A DNA stretch of 61,606 nucleotides from Sphingomonas sp. Leaf9 (GTDB lineage: Bacteria; Pseudomonadota; Alphaproteobacteria; Sphingomonadales; Sphingomonadaceae): the NCBI RefSeq assembly GCF_001421355.1, contig NZ_LMKC01000002.1, positions 779,623-841,228 of the forward strand, in the 5' to 3' direction. Below are positions 8,452 through 16,332 of this stretch, piece after piece (the first letter of the stretch is position 1; every line of letters begins with the position of its first letter). The notes beneath the pieces were generated by a model, which was not told the DNA's origin, did not search any database, and worked only from the letters and a program-made list of their open reading frames with translations. Both the position numbers and the translations under genes were made by a program.

Positions 8452-9699
8452 ATGGCCTATGATCGCAATTCGCGCGACGACGACTGGTCGCGCAACAACC
8501 GCAACGACGATAGCCGCTGGCGGGACCGGGACGATCGTGGCCAGGGTGGTTACGGTAGCCAGAGCTATGGCAGCGGATCGCAGCAGCGCGATGAACAGGG
8601 CAATCGCGACTATTATGGCGGCCGCTCGTCCTACGGGTCGAGCTACGGCACCGATCGCGACCGGGGCTATGGCAACGATCGTGACCGGAGCTATGGCAGC
8701 CGCGACTTCGATCATGCCGATCGCGGATCGCGCAGCTATGGCTCGCAGGGCAGCAGCTACGGCACGCAGGGTGACCGGTATCGCGGTGGCTATTCGACCG
8801 ACGGCAACCGTTTCGGCGATCAGGGCGAACGCAGCGCACGCTATGGTAATGACCGCCTCCGCGGTGACCGCGATCGCCAGCGCGACAATCTCGACTATGA
8901 TGCCGCCGATCGCGGTTTCCTCGCCCGTGCCGGCGACGAAGTCCGGTCGTGGTTCGGCGATGAGGACGCAGAGCGCCGCCGCGAACGCGACCAGCGCTAT
9001 GACGAACAGATGGCGCGCTATGACGACCGTCACAGCGACCACGCCTATCGGTCGTGGCGCGATACGCAGGTCAGCGCGTTCGACCGCGACTATGACGAAT
9101 ATCGCCAGGAAAATTCGCAGCGTTTCCAGAGCGAATTCAGCGCGTTCCGCACCGAACGGCAGACGCAGCGCGACAGCCTGAACCAGGTGACCGAGCATAT
9201 GGAAGTCGTCGGTTCGGACGACGAACATGTCGGCACGGTGGACAAGGTGCGCGGCGACCGCATCATCCTGACGAAGACTGACAAGGACGCCGGTGGCCAT
9301 CACCATTCGATCCCGTCGCGCTGGGTATCGTCGGTCGACGGCAAGGTGAAGCTGCGCAAAACCGCCAGCGAAGCCAAGCAGGCATGGCGCGACGAGGAAC
9401 AGCAGCAGGCGATGTTCGGCAATCAGTCGCAGCAGCGCTATGGCAGCGACCGCTATGGCAGCGACCGCTTCGGTAGCCAGACCGGCAACGAAGACCGTAC
9501 GCGCGAAGCCAACCGCTACGGCGCGTCGACCACGACCGGCCAGGCGCTGGGCGCGGGTACCTCGACCACGGCCGGGACCGGCGTGTCGGGTACCACGACG
9601 GGAACTGGGCTGTCGGGTACCACGACCGGCACCGGGCTGTCGGGTTCGACCACCGATAGCGACACCAACCTCAATCGCAGCTTCCCCGGCACCTACTGA
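8452..9699 (+). CDS. SYG-rich disordered protein with SWFGD motif and DUF2171 domain
   Basis: A 415-residue hydrophilic protein. Residues 1-150 are of low complexity, built from Arg, Asp, Ser, Tyr and Gly with repeated SYGS/RGYG-like units. A SWFGDEDAERRR motif follows, then an Arg/Asp/Glu-rich helical part and a compact DUF2171/PRC-barrel-like segment beginning near MEVVGSDDEHVGTV. The C-terminus has Thr/Gly repeats such as GTGLSGTTT. No signal or membrane segment is present. The start at 8452 has AGGAGA eight bases upstream; in-frame starts earlier lack such a site. The 245 bp before it, back to tRNA-Ala, hold no other gene. A terminator follows. Function is unknown; a stress role is often supposed for such proteins. 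Confidence 0.8.
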   Translation: MAYDRNSRDDDWSRNNRNDDSRWRDRDDRGQGGYGSQSYGSGSQQRDEQGNRDYYGGRSSYGSSYGTDRDRGYGNDRDRSYGSRDFDHADRGSRSYGSQGSSYGTQGDRYRGGYSTDGNRFGDQGERSARYGNDRLRGDRDRQRDNLDYDAADRGFLARAGDEVRSWFGDEDAERRRERDQRYDEQMARYDDRHSDHAYRSWRDTQVSAFDRDYDEYRQENSQRFQSEFSAFRTERQTQRDSLNQVTEHMEVVGSDDEHVGTVDKVRGDRIILTKTDKDAGGHHHSIPSRWVSSVDGKVKLRKTASEAKQAWRDEEQQQAMFGNQSQQRYGSDRYGSDRFGSQTGNEDRTREANRYGASTTTGQALGAGTSTTAGTGVSGTTTGTGLSGTTTGTGLSGSTTDSDTNLNRSFPGTY

Positions 9700-9723
9700 C
9701 CGGCTCGCAGCGATGACAGTGGA

Positions 9724-9754
9724 GGGGCTCGGGAAACCGGGCCCCTTTGCTTTT
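9724..9754 (+). terminator. Rho-independent terminator after the DUF2171 gene
   Basis: GGGGCTCGG (9724-9732) pairs with CCGGGCCCC (9737-9745) around a GAAA tetraloop, followed by TTTGCTTTT. It lies 25 bases past the stop codon. Confidence 0.9.
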
Positions 9755-9804
9755 GGGCGGTCGCTGCTTAAGTTGCGCTACGAAACTGATATGGAGCATT
9801 GAAC

Positions 9805-10794
9805 ATGGCGAAGGCGTGGCATCTGGTTCGGCGTCCACAGGGTATGCCGGTGATGGAGGATTTCGCGTTTCGCGAGCTGCCGCAGCGCGAACTGGCCGAG
9901 GGCGAGGTCCGCATCGCCAATCGCTGGCTGTCGGTCGACCCCTATATGCGCGGCCGGATGAACGATGTGAAAAGCTATGTTCCGCCGTTCCAGCTGGATG
10001 CGCCGATGGACGGCGGCGCGGTGGGCGAGGTGATCGAGAGCCGCGCGGCCGACGTGCCGGTCGGAACCCGCGTGCAGCACATGGCCGGGTGGCGTGACGA
10101 GGCAATCGTGCCGGCCAAGGGCGTGCAAAAACTGCCCGATATCGATTTGCCCGAACAGGCATTTCTCGGTGCGCTGGGCCTGACCGGCATGACCGCATGG
10201 TTCGGCCTGCTGACGGTTGCCGAGGCCAAGCCTGGCGACACGGTGTTCGTCTCGGCGGCCGCGGGTGCGGTCGGATCAGTCGTGGTGCAGATCGCCAAGG
10301 CCAAGGGCATGACCGTCATCGGCTCGGCCGGCGGCGCCGAAAAGGTCGAATGGGTCCGCTCGCTCGGCGCCGATCACGTGATCGATTACAAGGGCGATGT
10401 GCCGCTGGTGAAGGCGCTGGGTGCCGCCGCACCGAACGGAATCGACGTCTATTTCGACAATGTTGGCGGCGATCATCTCGACGCGGCGCTGGCCCATGCG
10501 AACCAGAATGCGCGCTTCGCGATCTGCGGCATGATCGATGGCTATAACGCGTCGCAGCCGACGGCCTTGCGCTACCTGATGCGCGTCATCGCCGCGCGCA
10601 TCCGTATCCAGGGCTTCATCGTCAGCGACTATCTCGGCCAGATCGGCGAGTTCCAGCAGGGCATGGGCGAAATCGTCGCCAGCGGCAATTTCCAGCGCGA
10701 GGAAACGGTCGTGGAAGGGCTGGAGCGGATGCCCGACGCGTTCCTCGGCCTGTTCAGCGGCCAGAACAAGGGTAAGATGCTCGTAAAGCTATAA
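9805..10794 (+). CDS. NADP-dependent medium-chain oxidoreductase (CurA/leukotriene B4 dehydrogenase-like)
   Basis: A 329-residue zinc-independent medium-chain dehydrogenase/reductase. The N-terminal catalytic domain has SVDPYMRGRM, diagnostic of the prostaglandin reductase/CurA branch. The Rossmann motif AAAGAVGSVV follows, with ALGLTGMTAWFGL before it. Related enzymes reduce alpha,beta-unsaturated ketones or aldehydes with NADPH in the cytoplasm. The ATG at 9805 has GGAG nine bases upstream; a TTG two codons earlier is less likely. It is monocistronic, with a terminator before it and a palindromic repeat after it facing a convergent operon. Confidence 0.9.
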   Translation: MAKAWHLVRRPQGMPVMEDFAFRELPQRELAEGEVRIANRWLSVDPYMRGRMNDVKSYVPPFQLDAPMDGGAVGEVIESRAADVPVGTRVQHMAGWRDEAIVPAKGVQKLPDIDLPEQAFLGALGLTGMTAWFGLLTVAEAKPGDTVFVSAAAGAVGSVVVQIAKAKGMTVIGSAGGAEKVEWVRSLGADHVIDYKGDVPLVKALGAAAPNGIDVYFDNVGGDHLDAALAHANQNARFAICGMIDGYNASQPTALRYLMRVIAARIRIQGFIVSDYLGQIGEFQQGMGEIVASGNFQREETVVEGLERMPDAFLGLFSGQNKGKMLVKL

Positions 10795-10800
10795 CCAAAC

Positions 10801-10931
10801 TCCTCCCCGCTGCGCGGGGAGGGGGACCGTCCGCAGGACGGTGGAGGGGGGTGTCAGCACACGGAACCGCAGCGTCAGCGGAGCGCCCCCTCCACCAGCT
10901 TCGCTGGTCCCCCTCCCCGTGCCGGGGAGGA
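10801..10931. repeat. Palindromic repeat family 2, copy A
   Basis: Outer arms are TCCTCCCCGCTGCGCGGGGA and its complement-type CCCCGTGCCGGGGAGGA. Inside are GACCGTCCGCAGGACGGTGG and CCACCAGCTTCGCTGGTCC hairpins flanking a core containing ACGGAACCG. It lies between two convergent genes and probably acts as a bidirectional terminator. Related copies are at 21231-21390, 32727-32857 and 35714-35852, with a mini-copy at 23031-23051. Confidence 0.85.
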
Positions 10932-10938
10932 CGCGGAC

Positions 10939-11118
10939 TCACCGCAATTTCGCGATCTTCAGTCCGTCTTCCTTTGCCCGATCCTTGATCGACTCCTCGC
11001 TCCGCGTCAGCGCCTTCGCCAGTGCCTTCAGCGCCATGCCTTTCCCGGCCAGCTGGTGCAGCTTCTGGATTTCATCGGGGCGCCAGGGCTGGCGGTGACG
11101 TTCGAATTTTTCGGCCAT
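10939..11118 (-). CDS. Small helix-turn-helix-like protein (59 aa)
   Basis: The frame runs from ATG at 11118 (MAEKFERHRQPWRPDEIQKL) to TGA at 10939. It is basic and helical. The sequence W-x-P-D-E-I-x-x-L...AGKGMALKALAKALTRSEESIK resembles a Myb/SANT or sigma-like DNA-binding helix-turn-helix, with the recognition helix around TRSEESIKDRA. It has a reading direction and spacing (10 bp) consistent with being the last gene of the metallopeptidase-GreA-YaiI operon. GAGACGCCC precedes the start. It is short but its composition matches its neighbours. No specific target can be named. Confidence 0.7.
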   Translation of the reverse strand: MAEKFERHRQPWRPDEIQKLHQLAGKGMALKALAKALTRSEESIKDRAKEDGLKIAKLR

Positions 11119-11127
11119 GGGCGTCTC

Positions 11128-11580
11128 CTATCGTTGGCGGGCCAGCCGCACCAGCGCGGCGTCGAGCGCTTGCAGGAAGCGCGAGCGGTCGCTCTTGCCG
11201 AACGGCGCCGGCCCGCCCAGCTGATCGCCGCCCGCGCGCAGATCGGCCATGATCGCCCGCGTCGCGATCGCGCCGCCGATCGACGCGCCGGTAAACGGCT
11301 TGCCAGTGGGTGCCAGCACGGTCGCCCCGGCCTTCAGGCATCGATCCGCCAGCAGGATATCGGCGGTAATGACCACGCAGTCGGCACCCGCCGCTCCGGC
11401 GATCCAGTCGTCCGCCGCGTCGAACCCGTCCGACACCACCACCCGCTCGACCCATGGCAGCACCGGCACGCGGAAATGGCTGTTGCTGACGACCGATACC
11501 TTGGCGCCATGCCGTTCGGCGACGCGGTACACCTCCTCCTTTACCGGGCAGGCATCGGCGTCGACCAGGATACGGGTCAT
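11128..11580 (-). CDS. YaiI/YqxD family protein (DUF188, NYN/PIN-like)
   Basis: A 150-residue protein with the hallmark N-terminus ILVDADACPVKEEV, VITADILLADRC, and APTGKPFT/GGAIATRA further on. The fold is predicted to be PIN/NYN-like, with conserved Asp residues that could bind metal and act on RNA; an activity has not been established for the family. The start at 11580 overlaps the stop of the GreA-like gene by four bases. It is third of four genes in a tightly packed minus-strand operon. Confidence 0.92.
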   Translation of the reverse strand: MTRILVDADACPVKEEVYRVAERHGAKVSVVSNSHFRVPVLPWVERVVVSDGFDAADDWIAGAAGADCVVITADILLADRCLKAGATVLAPTGKPFTGASIGGAIATRAIMADLRAGGDQLGGPAPFGKSDRSRFLQALDAALVRLARQR

Positions 11581-12044
11581 GGCTCGATCGGGCCGGTCTC
11601 GATCACTTCGATCGCGTCGCTGCGCCCGCCGAAATCGGCCGTCTCGCCCGCCATCAGCCCGGTCATCGCCAGCGCCAGCGGCGCGGTGAAGGGGATGCGC
11701 CCCGCCGCCGGATCGGCCTCGTCGCTGCCGACCAGCTCGATCGTCTTGCGCTGCCCGTTCAGCGTATAGGTGACGCGCGATCCGAACGCGACCTCGTCGG
11801 TCGGGATCGGGGCGATCTGCGCCGTCGAATGCCGCGTCCGCCAATAGCGCAGGTCGCGCTTGATCGCGGTGATGCGCTCGGCATCGCCATCCGCCGTGTC
11901 CAGCTCGCCCTCCAGCCGCGCGACCTGCGCCGCCATCGCCGCCAGCCCGCGCCGGGTCACCAGGTTCGGGCCGGGCGGCAGGGGGAGCTCGAACCGCGGC
12001 TCCTTATGTTCGTCGTCATCCTCTCTACGAAACGCTACGCTCAT
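11577..12044 (-). CDS. GreA/GreB-family protein with shortened coiled coil
   Basis: A 155-residue protein. The C-terminal half (VAFGSRVTYTLNGQ...IELVGSDEAD...FTAPLALAMTGLMAGE) is the Gre FKBP-like domain that docks on RNA polymerase. The N-terminal helical hairpin is clearly short: RRGLAAMAAQVARLEGELDT and ERITAIKRDLRYWRTRHSTA are joined by only a few residues. By eye about twenty residues, including the acidic tip of GreA/GreB (DLKENAEY or DRSENADY), are missing. The start at 12044 shares an A with the metallopeptidase stop (TGATG). It probably binds the secondary channel of RNA polymerase but may not stimulate transcript cleavage. Confidence 0.82.
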   Translation of the reverse strand: MSVAFRREDDDEHKEPRFELPLPPGPNLVTRRGLAAMAAQVARLEGELDTADGDAERITAIKRDLRYWRTRHSTAQIAPIPTDEVAFGSRVTYTLNGQRKTIELVGSDEADPAAGRIPFTAPLALAMTGLMAGETADFGGRSDAIEVIETGPIEP

Positions 12045-12913
12045 CAAATCGTCCCTGAAAACGTATCGCACCGGGCGGGATCGCCCGTTTCATAGCCGCG
12101 CTTGAGCCAATAGGCGCGCTGGGCCGACGTGCCATGGGTAAAGCTTTCGGGCGAGGCGCGATTGCCCTGCAACCGGTCGTCGCCGATCGCTTCGGCGGCG
12201 CGCAGCCCTTCCTCGATATCGCCCGGCTCCATCCGACCGCTACGCTTTGCCCACACGCCGGCATAGCAATCCGCCTGCAGCTCCAGCCGTACCGACTGGG
12301 CATTCCCTTGCTCCGTCGGCAGCGTCTGCTGCGCGCGGCTGACCGCTTCGGCCTGTCCGGTCAGGTTCTGGATATGATGGCCGACCTCATGCGCGACGAC
12401 ATAGGCCTGCGCGAAGTCGCCGCCCGCGCCGTATTTCTGCGACAATTCGCGGAAGAAGCCGGTGTCGAGATAGACGCCGCGATCGGGCGGGCAATAGAAC
12501 GGCCCCATCGCCGATTGCGCCGCGCCGCAACCCGACTGCGCACCCTGTTCATAAAAGCGCAGGCGCGGCGGCGTGTAGCGCGCGCCCTGATCAGCATAGA
12601 TCTGGCCCCAGACCTGCTCGGTCGATTTCAGCACGCGACAGGCGAACAGTTCCTCGGCGGTGTCGCACGGCACGTTCTGCGCCGAACCCTGCTGCGTGCT
12701 CGGTGCCTGCGATCCGCCGCCGACCAGGCCCCCGCCGCCCGAAAACATCAGGAACGCGACACCGATGATCGCGATGATGCCGATCGTGCCACAGCCAAGG
12801 CCGCGTCCGAGCAGCAGCGGCAGGAACCCCAGCAGGTTCAGCCCGCCGCCCCCGCCACCGCCGCGGCCAAGGTCGTCGACATTACTGGATGGATCGAGAT
12901 CGTCGAGGCGCAT
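12044..12913 (-). CDS. Neutral zinc metallopeptidase, YpfJ family, membrane-anchored
   Basis: A 289-residue protein: a cytoplasmic N-terminus with a poly-Gly run (about residues 17-24), one transmembrane segment around residues 41-57, a Gly/Ser/Gln-rich linker, and a periplasmic peptidase domain. The zinc site is HEVGH (His175, Glu176, His179), with LELQADCYAGVW downstream and FTHGTSAQR near the end, all typical of the YpfJ/neutral zinc metallopeptidase family. Paired cysteines may form disulfides. It heads the operon with the GreA-like gene, YaiI and a 59-residue protein, and is divergent from the second patatin gene. The substrate is unknown. Confidence 0.93.
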   Translation of the reverse strand: MRLDDLDPSSNVDDLGRGGGGGGGLNLLGFLPLLLGRGLGCGTIGIIAIIGVAFLMFSGGGGLVGGGSQAPSTQQGSAQNVPCDTAEELFACRVLKSTEQVWGQIYADQGARYTPPRLRFYEQGAQSGCGAAQSAMGPFYCPPDRGVYLDTGFFRELSQKYGAGGDFAQAYVVAHEVGHHIQNLTGQAEAVSRAQQTLPTEQGNAQSVRLELQADCYAGVWAKRSGRMEPGDIEEGLRAAEAIGDDRLQGNRASPESFTHGTSAQRAYWLKRGYETGDPARCDTFSGTI

Positions 12914-13041
12914 GGGCGGCGGTCCAATCGTTGAAGCTGCGTACTGAAATGCGCGAAACGGTCACGATGTTGCAACCTGCCGCGATGAAATCGGTTGAAG
13001 GGGCGTTGAACCCGGTTCGTATAATGCGCAAAGTATCGTCG

Positions 13042-14202
13042 ATGGCCGAAGCTGATCCCCGTTTGCGTCGACAATCTCCCGCCGGACTGCCCTTGCCCGA
13101 CTGCGTTGCGCTGGTGCTGCAGGGTGGTGGGGCGCTGGGCAGTTATCAGGCGGGCGTGATCGACCGTCTGGGGGAATCGCAGATCGAGATCGACTGGGTC
13201 GCCGGCATCTCGATCGGCGCGATCAACGCTGCGATCGTGGCGGGCAACCCGCCCGAACGCCGGGTCGAACGGCTGCGGCAATTCTGGCAGACGGCGGCGG
13301 GCGTGCTGCCCTGGTTCCCGATCCTGCCCAATGACCGGGTGCGCGAATGGGTGCATGAATGGTCGGCCGGAGTCGTGCTGGCGACCGGCGTGCCCGGCTT
13401 CTTTCGCCCGCGTGGAGTTCCCCCGCAATTCGCCGCGCCGGGCACGCCGGGCGCGCTTAGCTATTACGACACGGCACCCTTACGCGAAACGCTCGACACG
13501 CTGGTCGACTGGGATCTGGTGAACGACGGCCCGGTGCGGCTGTCGGTCGGGGCGGTCGACATCGAAAGCGGCAATTTCGTCTATTTCGACAGCGCGCGCG
13601 AACGGATCGACGCGCGCCACGTCATCGCGTCGGGCGCGCTGCCGCCGGGGCTGCCCCCGGTCGAGATCGACGGGCGCTGGTATTGGGACGGCGGCCTGGT
13701 CAGCAATACGCCGCTGACCCACATCCTCGACCATCAGCGCGATCCGATGCTGGTGTTTCAGGTCGACCTGTTCTCCGCCGAGGCCGACCTCCCGCGCACC
13801 ATCGGCGACGTCGTGGCCCGCGAAAAGGAAATCCGCTTTTCCAGCCGCACGCGACAGGTGACCGCCGAACGGCTGCGGTTGCGGCAGGAACGCGAACTGA
13901 TCCGCCGGCTGGTCGGCAAGCTGCCCGCCGACCTGCGCGACGATGCCGATGTCCGTGCGCTGGAGGCGATGGCCGACGAACACCCCTTGAGCCTCGTCCA
14001 CCTGATCTACCGCGCGAACCGCTGGGAAGGCGGCGCGCGCGATTTCGAATTTTCGGCGCGCGCGATGGAGGAGCATTGGGCCGCCGGCCGCGCCGCCATC
14101 GCCGAGACGATGGCCAATGCCCGCGTCGTCGCCGAAAACATCCTCGACGGGCGCACCGCCGCGTTCGACCTGACCCACCATCTTCACCAACGCCAAGGAT
14201 AA
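13042..14202 (+). CDS. Patatin-like phospholipase (DUF3734 type)
   Basis: With the start at 13042 the product is 386 residues. The patatin core has the oxyanion loop LQGGGALGSY (residues 26-35), the nucleophile elbow GISIG with Ser57, and the dyad aspartate in YWDGGLVSNTP. The C-terminal DUF3734-type region includes RANRWEGGARDFEFS. It should hydrolyse acyl or hydroxyacyl esters. It is immediately followed (3 bp) by bdhA, a pairing that suggests a role in polyhydroxybutyrate or hydroxyacyl turnover. The frame is open to 12889, so starts at 12967, 12985 and 13024 are also possible. The chosen start gives the usual distance to the core, but no good ribosome-binding site is visible at any of them. 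Confidence 0.85.
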   Translation: MAEADPRLRRQSPAGLPLPDCVALVLQGGGALGSYQAGVIDRLGESQIEIDWVAGISIGAINAAIVAGNPPERRVERLRQFWQTAAGVLPWFPILPNDRVREWVHEWSAGVVLATGVPGFFRPRGVPPQFAAPGTPGALSYYDTAPLRETLDTLVDWDLVNDGPVRLSVGAVDIESGNFVYFDSARERIDARHVIASGALPPGLPPVEIDGRWYWDGGLVSNTPLTHILDHQRDPMLVFQVDLFSAEADLPRTIGDVVAREKEIRFSSRTRQVTAERLRLRQERELIRRLVGKLPADLRDDADVRALEAMADEHPLSLVHLIYRANRWEGGARDFEFSARAMEEHWAAGRAAIAETMANARVVAENILDGRTAAFDLTHHLHQRQG

Positions 14203-14205
14203 GCA

Positions 14206-14991
14206 ATGTTCCTCAAAGGCAAGACTGCGATCGTCACCGGCTCCACGTCCGGCATCGGCCTCGCCTATGCAAAGGCGTTCGCGGCCGAAGGGGCGACCGT
14301 CGTCATCAACGGCTTCGGCGATGCAGACGCGATCGAGAAGGAACGCGCCGCACTGGCGGAGACCAGCGGCGCCGAAGCGCGCTACGACGCCGCCGACATG
14401 ACCAAGCCCGACCAGATCGCGGCAATGGTCGACAAGGCGGCGGCCGAATTCGGGTCGGTCGACATCATCGTCAACAATGCCGGTATCCAGCATGTGGCGA
14501 AGATCGAGGAGTTTCCGATCGACAAATGGGACGCGATCCTGGCGATCAACCTGTCGTCCGCCTTCCACATGATCCGCGCCGCCGTGCCGCACATGAAGAA
14601 GGTGGGCTGGGGCCGGATCATCAACACCGCATCGGCGCACAGCCTGGTCGCCAGCCCCAACAAGTCGGCCTATGTCACCGCCAAGCACGGGCTTGCCGGC
14701 CTGACCAAGACGGTCGCGCTGGAAGTCGCGACCTGCGGCATCACCGCCAACTGCATCTCGCCCGGTTATGTGTGGACGCCGCTGGTCGAACAGCAGATTC
14801 CCGACACGATGGCGTCGCGCGGGCTGACGCGCGAGCAGGTGATGAACGACGTGCTGCTGGCGGCACAGCCGACCAAGGAATTCGTCACCGCCGAACAGGT
14901 CGCCAGCCTCGCGCTGTACCTGTGCCGCGACGAGGCGAAGGCGATCACGGGTGCGAACCTGTCGATCGATGGCGGCTGGACTGCGGCGTGA
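14206..14991 (+). CDS. bdhA: 3-hydroxybutyrate dehydrogenase
   Basis: A 261-residue SDR that oxidises 3-hydroxybutyrate to acetoacetate with NAD, in ketone-body and polyhydroxybutyrate use. The cofactor motif is TGSTSGIG at residues 11-18, NNAG at 90-93, and the catalytic residues are Ser143, Tyr156 and Lys160 (SAYVTAKHG). BdhA-specific sequence includes ANCISPGYVWTPLVE and the C-terminal NLSIDGGWTA. Length is normal. It follows the patatin-like gene at 3 bp and precedes a lipoprotein gene at 7 bp, so all three are likely to be co-transcribed. Confidence 0.95.
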   Translation: MFLKGKTAIVTGSTSGIGLAYAKAFAAEGATVVINGFGDADAIEKERAALAETSGAEARYDAADMTKPDQIAAMVDKAAAEFGSVDIIVNNAGIQHVAKIEEFPIDKWDAILAINLSSAFHMIRAAVPHMKKVGWGRIINTASAHSLVASPNKSAYVTAKHGLAGLTKTVALEVATCGITANCISPGYVWTPLVEQQIPDTMASRGLTREQVMNDVLLAAQPTKEFVTAEQVASLALYLCRDEAKAITGANLSIDGGWTAA

Positions 14992-14998
14992 TCGCGGC

Positions 14999-15643
14999 AT
15001 GATCCGCCTGTTGTCGCTGGCGACGGTATTCGCCGGTTGCGCGCTTGCGGCCTGTGGCGGGGCGCGGGTGGCGTCGTCTGCTTCGGCCACGGCGGCACCG
15101 CCGGCACAGGGGCCGGACGACTGGCGGCGGGTCGCGACGTCGGCCGACCGCGACCGGTTGCGGCGCTGGCGCGATGCGTGGATGGCGGCACTGCCGCGCG
15201 CCCGCGCCGCCGACCCGGCGGCGATCGCGGCGCAGGGCGCGCTGTTCGCGCCGGATGCGGCACTGGCCGGGCCGATGGCGCCGGCCGGCCGCTATCGCTG
15301 TCGGGTTTTCAAGCTGGGTGGCCTTGGCAGCGCGATGCGCGACTTCACCGCCTATCCCGCGTTCGACTGCCGGATCAGCGACGAAGGGCAGGTCCGCAGC
15401 TTCTACAAGGAAAGCGGATCGCAGCGGCCGGTGGGACTGCTGTTCGCCGATGGCGACCGCACCGTGTTTCTCGGCACGCTGCTGCTCGGCGATGAGCGGG
15501 CGGCCCTGCAATATGGCCAGGACCGCGACCGCGACATGGCGGGCGTATTGGAGCGGATCGGCGAGCGGCGCTGGCGGCTCGTCCTGCCCTATCCCCGGTT
15601 CGAATCCATGCTGGACGTGATCGAGCTGGTGCCGGCGGAGTAG
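14999..15643 (+). CDS. DUF4893-type lipoprotein
   Basis: A 214-residue predicted lipoprotein: hydrophobic leader MIRLLSLATVFAGCALAACG with a lipobox ending at Cys19. The mature part has DRLRRWRDAWMAAL, a Cys-containing beta-rich core (AGRYRCRVFKLGG, YPAFDCRI), and LPYPRFES near the end, the pattern of the DUF4893 family of sphingomonads. Function is unknown; the paired cysteines suggest a disulfide in the periplasm. The ATG at 14999 lies 7 bp after the bdhA stop; the frame opens further upstream inside bdhA but without a leader sequence. A family-1 palindromic repeat follows. Confidence 0.75.
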   Translation: MIRLLSLATVFAGCALAACGGARVASSASATAAPPAQGPDDWRRVATSADRDRLRRWRDAWMAALPRARAADPAAIAAQGALFAPDAALAGPMAPAGRYRCRVFKLGGLGSAMRDFTAYPAFDCRISDEGQVRSFYKESGSQRPVGLLFADGDRTVFLGTLLLGDERAALQYGQDRDRDMAGVLERIGERRWRLVLPYPRFESMLDVIELVPAE

Positions 15644-15661
15644 GGAACATCACCCCATACA

Positions 15662-15746
15662 CGTCACCCCGGACTTGATCCGGGGTCCCGCTTCTTCTTC
15701 TGCCATCGGGCGAAAAGCAGGACCCCGGATCAAGCCCGGGGTGACG
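15662..15746. repeat. Palindromic repeat family 1, full copy
   Basis: The left arm CGTCACCCCGGACTTGATCC and the right arm GGATCAAGCCCGGGGTGACG are near-perfect complements around a 45-bp centre. It separates two convergent genes, and on both strands would form a strong hairpin. Confidence 0.87.
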
Positions 15747-15767
15747 GAAAGTGCCGGTCTGTGGCCC

Positions 15768-16229
15768 CTACGCCAGCGTCCGCCGCACCGTCTCGTAACA
15801 ATCGTCGATATGCGAATTGCCGACCAGCTTCATCGCGCCGAAGCTGATCCCGGCCGCCGCGATCTGTCCCGCAAAGGGTACGAAGCGCAGCAGCGACTTG
15901 CTGGCGTACCGCGCGCCGACCTTGCGGATCAGCATCGTGATGATCCGCCGGGTGATCGACCGGCCGATGACGCCGTTCCCCAGATTGGCGGCGATCAGCA
16001 GCACCTGCTTGGCGCGGTCGGGCTCCAGCGCCTCGACCTGCTTTTCATCCAGCCCGAACCGGTTGCTGATTTCGGGCAGCAGCTTGGTCAGGATATTGGC
16101 GTCGACGATCAGGTCGGCACCGGGGACGGGCACCGCCGACGCCCCCGCCGACACCAGCGCGCGCTTGGTCACCAGCTTGCGCGCTTCGTCGCGCACGCGG
16201 TCGAGTTCGGTCAGCGAAGTGATCTTCAT
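15768..16229 (-). CDS. Conserved protein of EcsC/DUF697-like appearance
   Basis: A 153-residue protein with two moderately hydrophobic segments: VSAGASAVPVPGADLIVDAN around residues 29-48, and RFVPFAGQIAAAGISFGAMK around residues 115-134. Charged amphipathic helices lie between them. The arrangement (small-residue hydrophobic hairpins with P-x-P-G and FVP-F-x-G turns) resembles the membrane-associated C-terminal region of DUF697/YcjF or EcsC-like proteins. That resemblance is weak. The ATG at 16229 has GGGG upstream; the frame is open 16 codons further. It is convergent with the DUF4893 gene and divergent from the M3 peptidase gene. No function is proposed. Confidence 0.6.
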   Translation of the reverse strand: MKITSLTELDRVRDEARKLVTKRALVSAGASAVPVPGADLIVDANILTKLLPEISNRFGLDEKQVEALEPDRAKQVLLIAANLGNGVIGRSITRRIITMLIRKVGARYASKSLLRFVPFAGQIAAAGISFGAMKLVGNSHIDDCYETVRRTLA

Positions 16230-16332
16230 GGAAAGCCCCGTGTCGTTTCGTTGCCGCATCAACGCCGATCTTGCCAAGCGGCTCCCGATGGTTACGCTCG
16301 TTACGAATTAGCCCCGAAAATCGGATAGTTGC

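Noticed and set aside
10801..10931. Palindromic repeats as transposon ends or CRISPR repeats
   Set aside because: No transposase or spacer pattern accompanies them; copies are isolated, self-complementary and differ in their centres.
13006..13025. TTGAAC...TATAAT as a promoter for the second patatin gene
   Set aside because: TATAAT at 13020 is perfect, but the nearest -35-like hexamers give spacers of 8 or 19 bp, so no convincing promoter can be drawn.
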